Assembly: GCA_004366195.1 (NCBI GenBank)
Contig: ML214202.1
Coordinates: 6,348 to 18,398, forward strand
Reading direction: 5' to 3'
Length of the DNA stretch: 12,051 nt
DNA from: Actinomycetota bacterium
GTDB taxonomy: Bacteria > Actinomycetota > UBA4738 > HRBIN12
Shown here: positions 1 through 6,701 of the stretch, piece by piece
How positions within the stretch are numbered: the first letter of the stretch is position 1
Layout: every line of letters starts with the position of its first letter
Notes under the pieces: generated by a model
Databases searched by the model: none
What the model was told of the DNA's origin: nothing
The model's input: only the letters and a program-made list of their open reading frames with translations
Program-made: the position numbers and the translations under genes

Positions 1-417
1 CGCCGTCTTGCCGGTCCGCTTCCCGGTGCCGATCACGGCGACGGTCGGCGCGGCGAGGGGCGGACCGGAGATCGGCGGCTCGAGCCGGAAGTCCGAGCCG
101 AGGTACGGCACCCCCCGAGCGAGCGCGACGGCGGCGAGCTCCATCCGTTCCCGGTAGCCGAGGACCGGCTCGTCGGAGAGGTCCACCACCCCCTCCGGCG
201 CCAGCTCGTCCAGGGCCGCGGCCAGGGCGGCGCGCGGGTCCTCGCCCGCGACGCGGGTCGGCACGCCGAGGTCGGGAGGCCCGCCCACCGCGAGCTTCTC
301 GGACCCGCCCACCAGGAGGGCGCCGAGGACCTCATGGCCGCGAGCGCGCGCGGCGGCGATCCCCCACCGGGTCACCGGCGGGTAGTGCTCGCCGTCCACG
401 AGGACGAGGACCTTCAC
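1..417 (-). CDS. cpgS: Cyclic 2,3-diphosphoglycerate synthetase-like protein (C-terminus off the window)
   Basis: The 139 visible codons are the N-terminal part; the frame is open to base 1. Family recognition rests on remembered motifs: DGEHYPPV at residues 8-15, DLSDEPVLGYRER at 79-91, and a glycine/lysine-rich phosphate loop GTGKRTGKT at 130-138 that should bind ATP. In the methanogen Methanothermus fervidus the family closes 2,3-diphosphoglycerate into cyclic 2,3-diphosphoglycerate at the expense of ATP. What bacterial members do is, to my knowledge, not settled, so the substrate is inferred. Start: GTG at 417, with GGAGAG (complement of 424-429) six bases upstream. It follows the metallophosphoesterase after 30 bases on the same strand with no visible terminator, so the two are probably co-transcribed. 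An ATG in another frame at about 335 opens a short arginine-rich frame that is a shadow. Family call fairly sure; reaction in this organism unsure. Confidence 0.75.
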   Translation of the reverse strand, partial: MKVLVLVDGEHYPPVTRWGIAAARARGHEVLGALLVGGSEKLAVGGPPDLGVPTRVAGEDPRAALAAALDELAPEGVVDLSDEPVLGYRERMELAAVALARGVPYLGSDFRLEPPISGPPLAAPTVAVIGTGKRTGKTA

Positions 418-447
418 GCGCGCCTCTCCGATGCCGGCGCCGCAGGG

Positions 448-1242
448 TCAGTCGCCGAGCGGCGCGGTGGCTCGTTGCTGGACCGGCGGCTCGAACTCCC
501 GGTAGTACTGCTCGTCGGTGGAGAGCGAGAAGTGGGCGATCATCGAGGCTCCCCCGAACGGGTAGCGCCGCATGATGCGCACCTCGTCGCCGTCGATCTC
601 GACCACGTTGTAGCAGGGTTTCGTGTACCCGCGCACGCGCAGCGACGCCACGGTCCCCGCGTTCGCGATCCAGAGGTTCTCCAGGTGCCAGACGTAGGGG
701 ACGTGCTTGTGCCCCGAGAGCACGATGTTCACCCCGGCCGTCACGAGCTCCTCGAGGACGTCCCCCGCGTCGATCGCGATGTTCCGCTCCCGGCCCGTGC
801 CGGGGATCGGCAGGAGGTGGTGGTGAAGGACGAAGATCTTCACCTCGGCCGGCTCCGCGAACTGCTGCTGGATCCAGCCGTAGTGCATCCGCCCGACCAT
901 GCCCTCGTTCAGGTCCGGCTCGCTCGAGTCCACCCCCACGATCCGCACCCCCTGGACCTCGACGCTCCAGTACCGGGGGCCGATCAGCTCCTCGAAGTGG
1001 AGGTAGCCCACGTTGCGAGCGTCGTGGTTCCCCGGCACGGTGTGCATGGGGGCCTCGATCCGCTCAGCGTAGGCGAGCCAGGTCTTGTACTCCTGCCGGT
1101 ACCCCTCGTTCGTGAGGTCGCCGGTGTTGATGACCACATCGGGGCGGAGCTCGTTCAGCTCGGCGATGACCCGCTGCATCATGTTCGGAACGAAGTACGG
1201 CGAGCCCACGTGGGGGTCGGAGATGTGGGCGATGGTGACCAT
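448..1242 (-). CDS. Calcineurin-like metallophosphoesterase (class III cyclic-nucleotide phosphodiesterase type)
   Basis: A 264-residue cytoplasmic protein with no signal peptide or membrane segment. The complete two-metal phosphoesterase signature is present: D9-x-H11 in SDPH, G41-D42, G71-N72-H73-D74, a histidine run H140-H142, and G177-H178-K179-H180. Spacing and length resemble class III phosphodiesterases of the CpdA/Icc group, whose members hydrolyse cyclic nucleotides, other phosphodiesters or simple aryl phosphodiesters; the actual substrate cannot be read from sequence. Start ATG at 1242. It lacks a strong Shine-Dalgarno sequence, but a TAGACT hexamer lies only nine bases upstream, which would give a very short leader. 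The next gene downstream on the same strand is the cyclic diphosphoglycerate synthetase-like gene, so a role in hydrolysing a related phosphate compound is possible but is inference. Divergent from the serine protease gene, with 63 bases between the starts. Confidence 0.88.
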   Translation of the reverse strand: MVTIAHISDPHVGSPYFVPNMMQRVIAELNELRPDVVINTGDLTNEGYRQEYKTWLAYAERIEAPMHTVPGNHDARNVGYLHFEELIGPRYWSVEVQGVRIVGVDSSEPDLNEGMVGRMHYGWIQQQFAEPAEVKIFVLHHHLLPIPGTGRERNIAIDAGDVLEELVTAGVNIVLSGHKHVPYVWHLENLWIANAGTVASLRVRGYTKPCYNVVEIDGDEVRIMRRYPFGGASMIAHFSLSTDEQYYREFEPPVQQRATAPLGD

Positions 1243-1251
1243 CTCGCCTGG

Positions 1252-1257
1252 AGTCTA
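1252..1257 (-). promoter_or_regulatory. Putative -10 element (TAGACT) for the metallophosphoesterase
   Basis: On the minus strand the hexamer TAGACT sits nine bases before the ATG at 1242. It fits the actinobacterial -10 pattern TAnnnT, and the same hexamer occurs before two other genes here. With a 17-base spacer the -35 position (1275-1280) reads TCGGAC, a weak match to TTGACA. A start site about seven bases downstream would leave a leader of only a few bases. Confidence 0.45.
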
Positions 1258-1293
1258 CCGGGGGTCCGGGCGTCGTCCGAGCGTCCCGGGGGA

Positions 1294-1299
1294 GATACT
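1294..1299 (+). promoter_or_regulatory. Putative -10 element (GATACT) for the MarP-like protease
   Basis: GATACT matches TATACT at five of six positions and lies six bases before the GTG at 1306, the geometry expected if transcription begins at or next to the start codon. No good -35 hexamer is visible. The purine run GGGGGAG at 1288-1294 could instead act as a distant ribosome binding site (11 bases away), so leaderless and leadered expression are both possible. Confidence 0.3.
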
Positions 1300-1305
1300 G
1301 CCGAC

Positions 1306-2478
1306 GTGAACGGCCTCGACGTGCTCCTCGCCGCCGTCCTCGTCGTGGCGGTCGCGTCCGGCTACCGTCGCGGGGCGGTCCTGCAGGTCGCGGCCTACGG
1401 CGGCCTGCTCCTCGGCCTCGCCGCGGGCGCGCTGCTCGCACCGCGTCTGGCCGCGCCCCTCGCGAACCCCGCCTCCGAGGCGTTCGTGACCCTCGGGGCC
1501 CTCCTTTCCTGCGCGGCCCTCGGCGAGGCCGCCGGGTGGCTGCTCGGCACCCGCATGCGGTCCCACGCGCGACGGTCCCGGTTCGGAGCGCTCGATGCCG
1601 CCGGCGGGGCGGGGGTCACGCTCCTCGCGACGCTCCTCGCGATCTGGTTCGTGGCCCTGAACCTGGTGAACGGCCCCTTCCCACAGGTGGCGGCCGAGGT
1701 CCGGGGCTCGGCCATCGTGCGCGGCCTGGACTCCACCCTGCCCGACCCGCCGTCCGTGGTGAGCCAGGTCCGCCGCTTCCTCAACCGCTTCGGCTTCCCC
1801 GAGGTCTTCGAGGGCATCCCGCCGGCTCCGGCCGCGCCCGTCGAGGGACCGACCGAGCGTGAGGCCGAGCGAGCGGCCGAGCTCGCCGCGGGCAGCGCCG
1901 TGAAGATCGTGGGGCGCGCGTGCGACCAGATCCAGGAGGGCAGCGGGTTCATCGTCGCGGACCGCTACGTCGTCACCAACGCCCACGTCGTCGCCGGCGT
2001 CGCAGAGCCGCAGGTGAGCCGGGCCGACGGCGCGAGCACCCGGGCCATCACGGTGGCCTTCGACCCCCGGCTCGACCTCGCCGTGCTGCTGCTCGCGCAG
2101 CCGCTCGGCCCCCCGCTCGAGCTCTCTCGGACCGACGTCGAGCGGGGCACCGGGGGTGCGGTGCTCGGGTACCCGGAGGGCGGGCCGCTCGACGTCGAGG
2201 GCGCGGCCGTGCGGCAGACCCTCGAAGCCATCGGTCGCGATATCTACGGGCGGACCGACGTCGAGCGCGCCGTGTACGAGCTCCAGACGACCGTGCGCCC
2301 GGGCAACTCCGGCGGCCCGTTCGTGCTCCCCGACGGGCGCGTGGCCGGCGTCGTGTTCGCCGCCTCCAGCGTGGATCCGGGGATCGGCTACGCGATCCGG
2401 AGCACCGAGATCCTCGACGAGGTGGAGGCCGCCGCGACCCGGACGACCGCCGCCGACACCGGCCCCTGCCTCCGCTGA
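1306..2478 (+). CDS. marP: MarP-like membrane-anchored serine protease (CvpA-type N-terminus)
   Basis: A 390-residue protein. The first ~120 residues are hydrophobic with about four membrane segments (roughly 5-20, 30-46, 60-80, 100-120), as in the CvpA/colicin V production domain. A linker follows, then a chymotrypsin-fold protease domain outside the membrane from about 195. The triad is readable: H227 in NAHVV, D257 in DLAV, S335 in GNSGGP. C206 and C388 flank the domain. In Mycobacterium tuberculosis MarP (Rv3671c) I recall His235/Asp264/Ser343 and a Cys214-Cys395 disulfide; the offsets agree closely, and its length (397) is similar. MarP supports pH homeostasis in acid and cleaves a cell-wall hydrolase; the same target here is inference. 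Start: GTG at 1306, just before MNGLDVLL; the upstream open frame back to 334 runs antisense to the phosphoesterase and is rejected. It ends nine bases from the converging glucosidase gene, with no visible terminator. Confidence 0.88.
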   Translation: MNGLDVLLAAVLVVAVASGYRRGAVLQVAAYGGLLLGLAAGALLAPRLAAPLANPASEAFVTLGALLSCAALGEAAGWLLGTRMRSHARRSRFGALDAAGGAGVTLLATLLAIWFVALNLVNGPFPQVAAEVRGSAIVRGLDSTLPDPPSVVSQVRRFLNRFGFPEVFEGIPPAPAAPVEGPTEREAERAAELAAGSAVKIVGRACDQIQEGSGFIVADRYVVTNAHVVAGVAEPQVSRADGASTRAITVAFDPRLDLAVLLLAQPLGPPLELSRTDVERGTGGAVLGYPEGGPLDVEGAAVRQTLEAIGRDIYGRTDVERAVYELQTTVRPGNSGGPFVLPDGRVAGVVFAASSVDPGIGYAIRSTEILDEVEAAATRTTAADTGPCLR

Positions 2479-2487
2479 ACGGCCGGG

Positions 2488-4677
2488 CTACTCCTCCAGC
2501 ACCACGCGGACGTCGCCCTCCCGGGAGAGGACGGAGAACGCGGTGATCTCGCCCTCGCGCCGGAAGAGCATCGAGATGCGCGAGCTCCCCACGGCGAGGT
2601 CCCGGACCTCGACCGTGTTCAGCCACGTCGGCAGCTGCGGCTTGTTGATCGTGAGCAGGTTCCGGTGCGCCCGCGCCGAGATCCCGAGCATCGCCTGGAG
2701 CAGGAGGAAGGGCGAGCCGGCCGCCCAGGCCTGGGGCGAGCAGGCGACCGGGTAGCTCACCGGGCGGTTCGGGGTGCGGCGGGTGAAGCCGCAGAACAGC
2801 TCCGGCAGGCGCATGTAGTCGGCCGCGATGGCCGCGTCGAACAGGGCCGTCGCCACCCGGTTGGTCGCTCGCACGAACCCGTAGCGCTTCAGGCCGGCCG
2901 CGATCAGCGCGTTGTCGTGGGGCCAGACCGAGCCGTTGTGGTAGCTCATCGGGTTGTACGCGAGGGCGGACTTGCTCATGGTCCGCACCCCCCACCCCGA
3001 GAACATGTCCGGCGCGAGCAGGCGCTTGGCCAGAGCCGAGGCCTTGTCCTCGTCCACGATGCCGCAGTACAGGGCGTGTCCCGGGTTGGAGGTCACGGTC
3101 CGCACCTGCCGCTTGTCGGCGTCGAGGGCCATCGCGAAGTACCGCTCGTCTTCCATCCAGAACGCCTCGTTGAAGCGCCGGCGGAGCTCCTCGGCCTCGG
3201 CGAGCATCCGGCGCGCCTCCGCCGGGCGGCCGAGCGCCTCGTACACGTCGGCCATGCGCTCCTTCGCCAGGTAGACGTAGGCCTGGACCTCGGCGAGCGC
3301 GATGGGGGGTTCGGCCAGACGCCCGTCGGCGTGGACGACGGCGTCGTTCGAGTCCTTCCAGCCCTGGTTGCGGATCCCGCCCGGCGAGCGGCACAGGTAC
3401 TCGACGAACCCGTCCCCGTCGAGGTCCCCGTACGCGTCGATCCAACGCAGCGCCGCCTCGGCCGCCGGCAGCAGCTCCTCGGCGAAGGCGAGGTCGGCCG
3501 TCCACCGCAGGTGCTGGGCGAACAGGATGAGGAACCAGGGCGTCGAGTCCACCGACCCGTAGTACGGGGTGTGGGGCACGATGCCCGCGCCGGCGAGCTC
3601 GCCCCGGCGCACCTCGTGGAGGATCTTCCCCGGCTGCTCGTCCCGCCAGTCGTCCACCGTCGTGCCCTGGTGGACGGCGAGGAACCGCAGGGTCTCCCGG
3701 GCCGGCCTGGGGTTGATGGAGAGCAGTTGGTGCGAGGTGATGAGCGAGTCCCGACCGAACACCGTCGCGTACCAGGGGATGCCGGCCTCGATCACCTCCC
3801 CGCCGTCGGTCGGTGCCGCGAGCGCCCGCAGATCGCGGAGGCTCCGGTCGAGGAGCTCGTTGAACAGCTCGTTGTCGGTCACCACCCTGGTGCAGCCCCG
3901 TTCCCACTCCTCGTAGGAGCGCCGGAGACGGTGCACCGCGACGTCGAACTCGATCGCCGGCGGCTCCCGGTCCCCGACCACCGGGTCCACCACCAGGCTC
4001 ACCAGCTTCGTCTGGTAGGGGCCCAGGTTGAGACGGAAGGTCGCGTGCACCACCTCGTCCTCGATCCGCACGTCGTCAGGCTTCGGGCCGAAGGAGATCC
4101 GGGTCTCCCGCCGCACGCCGTCGCGCCCCACCATCGCGAGCACCACCCGATCCGGCTCGATCAGGGGCGGCTCGATCGTGGGGTGCTCGGCCGTGAGCAT
4201 GCCGCGGACCTCGAAGATGTCGGCGAAGTCGGCGCCGAAGGTGAAGCCGAGGTCCAGGGAGACGGGGAAGGGGTTGTAGTTCTTCACCCGCACCCGCTCG
4301 AACAGCCGCCCGTCGATGACCCGCACCCGGCGGATGTTGAGGGTCTGCTGGGGCACGGCCACCCGGCCCCCCTCGTACAGGTCGGGGTTCGTGAGATCCA
4401 CGTGGCCCATGTACCCGCGCTCGGCCGACGAGGAGAGCAGCACGGGATCCCGCCCGCCGACCGTCATGTGGAAGTGCGAGAGGAACCGGGTATCCCACGC
4501 GTAGAGCCCGAGGCCGTACGTGCCACCGTGATCGAGGTTCCCTTCACGGTCGGAGTAGAGGAAGATGTCGCCCTCCTTGACCGCCAAGGTCTTGCTCGCG
4601 AGGTCGGTGACGAGGACCGGCGCGGCGCCCTCGACCGGTCGCTCGAGCGGTGGTTGCGGCTGCGGGACAGCGTTCAT
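2488..4677 (-). CDS. Glycogen debranching-type amylo-alpha-1,6-glucosidase
   Basis: A 729-residue cytoplasmic protein with two parts. Residues ~20-230 match the beta-rich N-terminal domain of bacterial debranching-type enzymes (KEGDIFLYSDREGNL near 34-48, GLGLYAWDTRFLS near 55-67). Residues ~270-700 form an (alpha/alpha)6-barrel glycosidase, with PWYATVFGRDSL at 301-312, NQGWKDSNDAV at 437-447 and SYHNGSVWPHDNALIAAG at 579-596. D442 in the WKDS motif is a likely catalytic or substrate-contacting acid by family analogy. Expected role: release of glucose at alpha-1,6 branch points or trimming of related alpha-glucans. No glycogen gene adjoins it to fix the substrate, and a GH63-like or trehalose-related substrate is possible. 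Start: ATG at 4677, preceded by GGAGG (complement of 4684-4688) six bases away. It has its own promoter and lies 70 bases beyond the end of thrB on the same strand. Confidence 0.85.
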   Translation of the reverse strand: MNAVPQPQPPLERPVEGAAPVLVTDLASKTLAVKEGDIFLYSDREGNLDHGGTYGLGLYAWDTRFLSHFHMTVGGRDPVLLSSSAERGYMGHVDLTNPDLYEGGRVAVPQQTLNIRRVRVIDGRLFERVRVKNYNPFPVSLDLGFTFGADFADIFEVRGMLTAEHPTIEPPLIEPDRVVLAMVGRDGVRRETRISFGPKPDDVRIEDEVVHATFRLNLGPYQTKLVSLVVDPVVGDREPPAIEFDVAVHRLRRSYEEWERGCTRVVTDNELFNELLDRSLRDLRALAAPTDGGEVIEAGIPWYATVFGRDSLITSHQLLSINPRPARETLRFLAVHQGTTVDDWRDEQPGKILHEVRRGELAGAGIVPHTPYYGSVDSTPWFLILFAQHLRWTADLAFAEELLPAAEAALRWIDAYGDLDGDGFVEYLCRSPGGIRNQGWKDSNDAVVHADGRLAEPPIALAEVQAYVYLAKERMADVYEALGRPAEARRMLAEAEELRRRFNEAFWMEDERYFAMALDADKRQVRTVTSNPGHALYCGIVDEDKASALAKRLLAPDMFSGWGVRTMSKSALAYNPMSYHNGSVWPHDNALIAAGLKRYGFVRATNRVATALFDAAIAADYMRLPELFCGFTRRTPNRPVSYPVACSPQAWAAGSPFLLLQAMLGISARAHRNLLTINKPQLPTWLNTVEVRDLAVGSSRISMLFRREGEITAFSVLSREGDVRVVLEE

Positions 4678-4692
4678 GCGCGGCCTCCGGTG

Positions 4693-4721
4693 AGTCTAGG
4701 TTCGCGACCCACACCGTTCAA
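4693..4721 (-). promoter_or_regulatory. Promoter of the glycogen debranching-type gene
   Basis: On the minus strand, a -35 hexamer TTGAAC (complement of 4716-4721) and a -10 hexamer TAGACT (complement of 4693-4698) are separated by exactly 17 bases. This is the best two-box promoter in the window. The -10 ends 15 bases before the ATG at 4677, so the leader would be only about 8-10 bases and would begin close to the GGAGG ribosome binding site. It gives the gene expression independent of the upstream amino-acid cluster, though readthrough from thrB cannot be excluded because no clear terminator lies between. Confidence 0.62.
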
Positions 4722-4747
4722 CGACATCGGCTCGCGCGTGCGTGCGC

Positions 4748-5632
4748 TCACGCGGCCACGACCTCCACCCCATGCGCGCGGACGGCGAGGCGCAGGGCGC
4801 GCCACCCCTCGCCCGGATCCGGAACCGTGACGCCCTCCCGCTCGAACGCGAGGAGGGTCGGTCCGGAGCCCGAGACGCACGCGGGGATCCCGGTCCCCCG
4901 CAACTCGTTGAGCAACGCGCGCGCCTCCGGAACGAGCGCGAGTCGGGCGTCCTCGTGGAGGCGGTCCCGGAGCGCCGCATGCAGCAGGTCGAGGTCCCCG
5001 CTCGTGAGCGCGGTCACAGCGAGGGCCGCGTGCGCGACGTTGAACACGGCGTCCGCGAGGGGGACGCTCGTCGGGAGCGCGCGCCGGGCCGCGTCGGTCG
5101 CCATCCGGAGCCGCTCGGGCACGAGCACGAGGGGTCGGACCGCCGGATGGACGTCGAGCCGCCGCACCGACCCCTCGGCGATCACGGTGAGCCCCCCGTA
5201 CACCGCGGGCGCGGCGTTGTCGGGATGCCCCTCGAGCTCGGCCGCGACCGTGAACATCGCCCGTCGGTCGTCCCCCAGCCCCGCCGAGCCGAGCAGCGCG
5301 CTCGCGAGCGCCACGCCGGCCACGGCGGCGGCTGAGGAGGAGCCCAGGCCCCGGGCCAGGGGGATGCGGTTGACCCCGTGGAGCGCGAACGGCGGGACCA
5401 CCGCCCCGGGGTGGCGCTCGCGCCGCCGCTCCAGGGTCGCCGCGATCGCCCTGCTGACCATGTCCGTGCCGTCGGTGGGGAGCTCGTCGGCCCCCTCGCC
5501 CTCCCAGGTGATCCGGGGCTCGGCCTCGGTGTCGACCGTCACCTCGTTGCACAGGTCGAGCGCGAGCCCGAAGCAGTCGAACCCCGGGCCGAGGTTGGCC
5601 GAGGTGGCGGGGACGCGAGCGGTCAGCCTCAC
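4748..5632 (-). CDS. thrB: Homoserine kinase
   Basis: A 294-residue GHMP-family kinase that phosphorylates homoserine with ATP to O-phosphohomoserine, the substrate of ThrC encoded just upstream. Visible motifs: PATSANLGPGFDCFGLAL near 9-25, the phosphate loop PLARGLGSSSAA at 91-102, GHPDNAAPA at 135-143, and the C-terminal SGSGPTLLAF near 254-263. Length is normal for the family (about 300). Start: GTG at 5632, giving the typical N-terminus VRLTARVPATSANLGPG; an ATG further upstream would read about 30 residues through the end of thrC and is not family-like. It begins 11 bases after the thrC stop. I see no strong Shine-Dalgarno sequence, so translation may depend on coupling to thrC. Last gene of the argS-lysA-hom-thrC-thrB unit. 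Confidence 0.95.
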   Translation of the reverse strand: MRLTARVPATSANLGPGFDCFGLALDLCNEVTVDTEAEPRITWEGEGADELPTDGTDMVSRAIAATLERRRERHPGAVVPPFALHGVNRIPLARGLGSSSAAAVAGVALASALLGSAGLGDDRRAMFTVAAELEGHPDNAAPAVYGGLTVIAEGSVRRLDVHPAVRPLVLVPERLRMATDAARRALPTSVPLADAVFNVAHAALAVTALTSGDLDLLHAALRDRLHEDARLALVPEARALLNELRGTGIPACVSGSGPTLLAFEREGVTVPDPGEGWRALRLAVRAHGVEVVAA

Positions 5633-5643
5633 GGCCGGCGAGC

Positions 5644-6696
5644 CTACAACCCCAGCTCCGCCGCGACCGCGGCCGGGTCCACCGGCACCGTCGGCGGGTG
5701 CCCGGCGCCGGTGATGGCCCACTCGGGGTCCTTCAGGCCGTGGCCGGTGAGGACGCAGACGACCGTCGCGCCGGCCGGCAGCGCGCCCTCGCCGGCGAGG
5801 TGCAGGAGCCCGGCGACGCTCGCCGCCGAGGCCGGCTCCACGAACAGGCCCTCGTGGGCGACGCGCCGGTACGCGGCGAGGATCTCGCGGTCGGTGACGG
5901 CGAGGATCCCACCCTCGGACTCACGGGCGGCCGCGATCGCCTTGTCCCACGAGGCCGGGTTGCCGATGCGGATGGCCGTCGCGATGGTCTGGGGATCCTT
6001 CACCGGGCGGCCCAGCACCAGGGGCGCCGCGCCGGCCGCCTGGAACCCGAACAGGCGCGGCGGCTCCCCGATGACCCCGTCGGCCAGGTACTCCGAGTAC
6101 CCCATCCAGTGGCTCGAGATGTTCCCGGCGTTCCCGACCGGCACGCAGTGCAGGTCGGGGGCCCGCCCAAGCGCGTCGCACACCTCGAAGGCGAGGGTCT
6201 TCTGCCCCTCGAGCCGGAAGGGGTTGACGGAGTTCACGAGGGTCACGGGGTAGTGGCGCGCCAGCTCCTGCGCGAGCTCCAGCGAGTCGTCGAAGTTGCC
6301 GTCCACCTCGAGCACCCGGGCGCCGTGGACCAGGGTCTGGGCCATCTTCCCCAGGGCGACCTTGCCCTTGGGGACCAGGACCGCGCAGGTGAGCCCTGCC
6401 TTGGCCGCGTAGGCGGCGGCGCTCGCGCTCGTGTTGCCGGTCGAGGCGCACACCACGGCCTTCGAGCCGGCCTCGAGGGCCTTGCTGATCGCCACGGTCA
6501 TGCCGCGGTCCTTGAACGAGCCGGTGGGATTGGAGCCCTCGTACTTCAGGAACACCTCACACCCGGTCTCGGCCGAGAGCGGCTCGGAGCGGACGAGCGG
6601 CGTGCCGCCCTCGCGGAGCGTCACGACCGGCGTGTCCGGACCCACCGGGAGCCGTTCCCGGTACTCCTCGATGATCCCCCGCCAGGGGTGGGCCAC
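5644..6696 (-). CDS. thrC: Threonine synthase
   Basis: A 350-residue pyridoxal 5'-phosphate enzyme of fold type II that converts O-phosphohomoserine to threonine and phosphate. Visible motifs: KYEGSNPTGSFKDRG at 51-65 with K62 as the cofactor-binding lysine, ASTGNTSASAAAYAA near 84-98, the phosphate-binding GNAGNI at 188-193, and EPASAASVAG near 287-296. The ~350-residue length matches the short bacterial/archaeal type. Start: GTG at 6696 (MAHPWRGIIEEY). GGAGGAG (complement of 6705-6711) lies eight bases upstream, within the last codons of hom. The start is five bases after the hom stop, so the genes are very likely translationally coupled. The frame continues open upstream across hom, but that stretch is an arginine/glycine-rich shadow. 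Confidence 0.96.
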   Translation of the reverse strand: MAHPWRGIIEEYRERLPVGPDTPVVTLREGGTPLVRSEPLSAETGCEVFLKYEGSNPTGSFKDRGMTVAISKALEAGSKAVVCASTGNTSASAAAYAAKAGLTCAVLVPKGKVALGKMAQTLVHGARVLEVDGNFDDSLELAQELARHYPVTLVNSVNPFRLEGQKTLAFEVCDALGRAPDLHCVPVGNAGNISSHWMGYSEYLADGVIGEPPRLFGFQAAGAAPLVLGRPVKDPQTIATAIRIGNPASWDKAIAAARESEGGILAVTDREILAAYRRVAHEGLFVEPASAASVAGLLHLAGEGALPAGATVVCVLTGHGLKDPEWAITGAGHPPTVPVDPAAVAAELGL

Positions 6697-6701
6697 CGGC
6701 C

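Noticed and set aside
334..1305. Upstream in-frame extension of the protease gene by about 320 residues
   Set aside because: It lies wholly antisense to the phosphoesterase, is rich in H, V, D, P and R typical of GC-rich shadows, and the membrane domain begins cleanly at the GTG at 1306.
2048..3907. Minus-strand open frame of about 620 residues
   Set aside because: Out of frame with the glucosidase in its 3' part and antisense to the protease; arginine/glycine/proline-rich shadow.
4678..4747. GC-alternating stretch after thrB as a terminator
   Set aside because: It can form only about a four- to five-base-pair stem with a wobble and has no T-tract, so I cannot support the call.
2665..4830. 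Plus-strand open frame of about 720 residues
   Set aside because: Antisense to the glucosidase, whose motifs are unmistakable. The translation is low-complexity and matches no family; high third-position GC removes stops.
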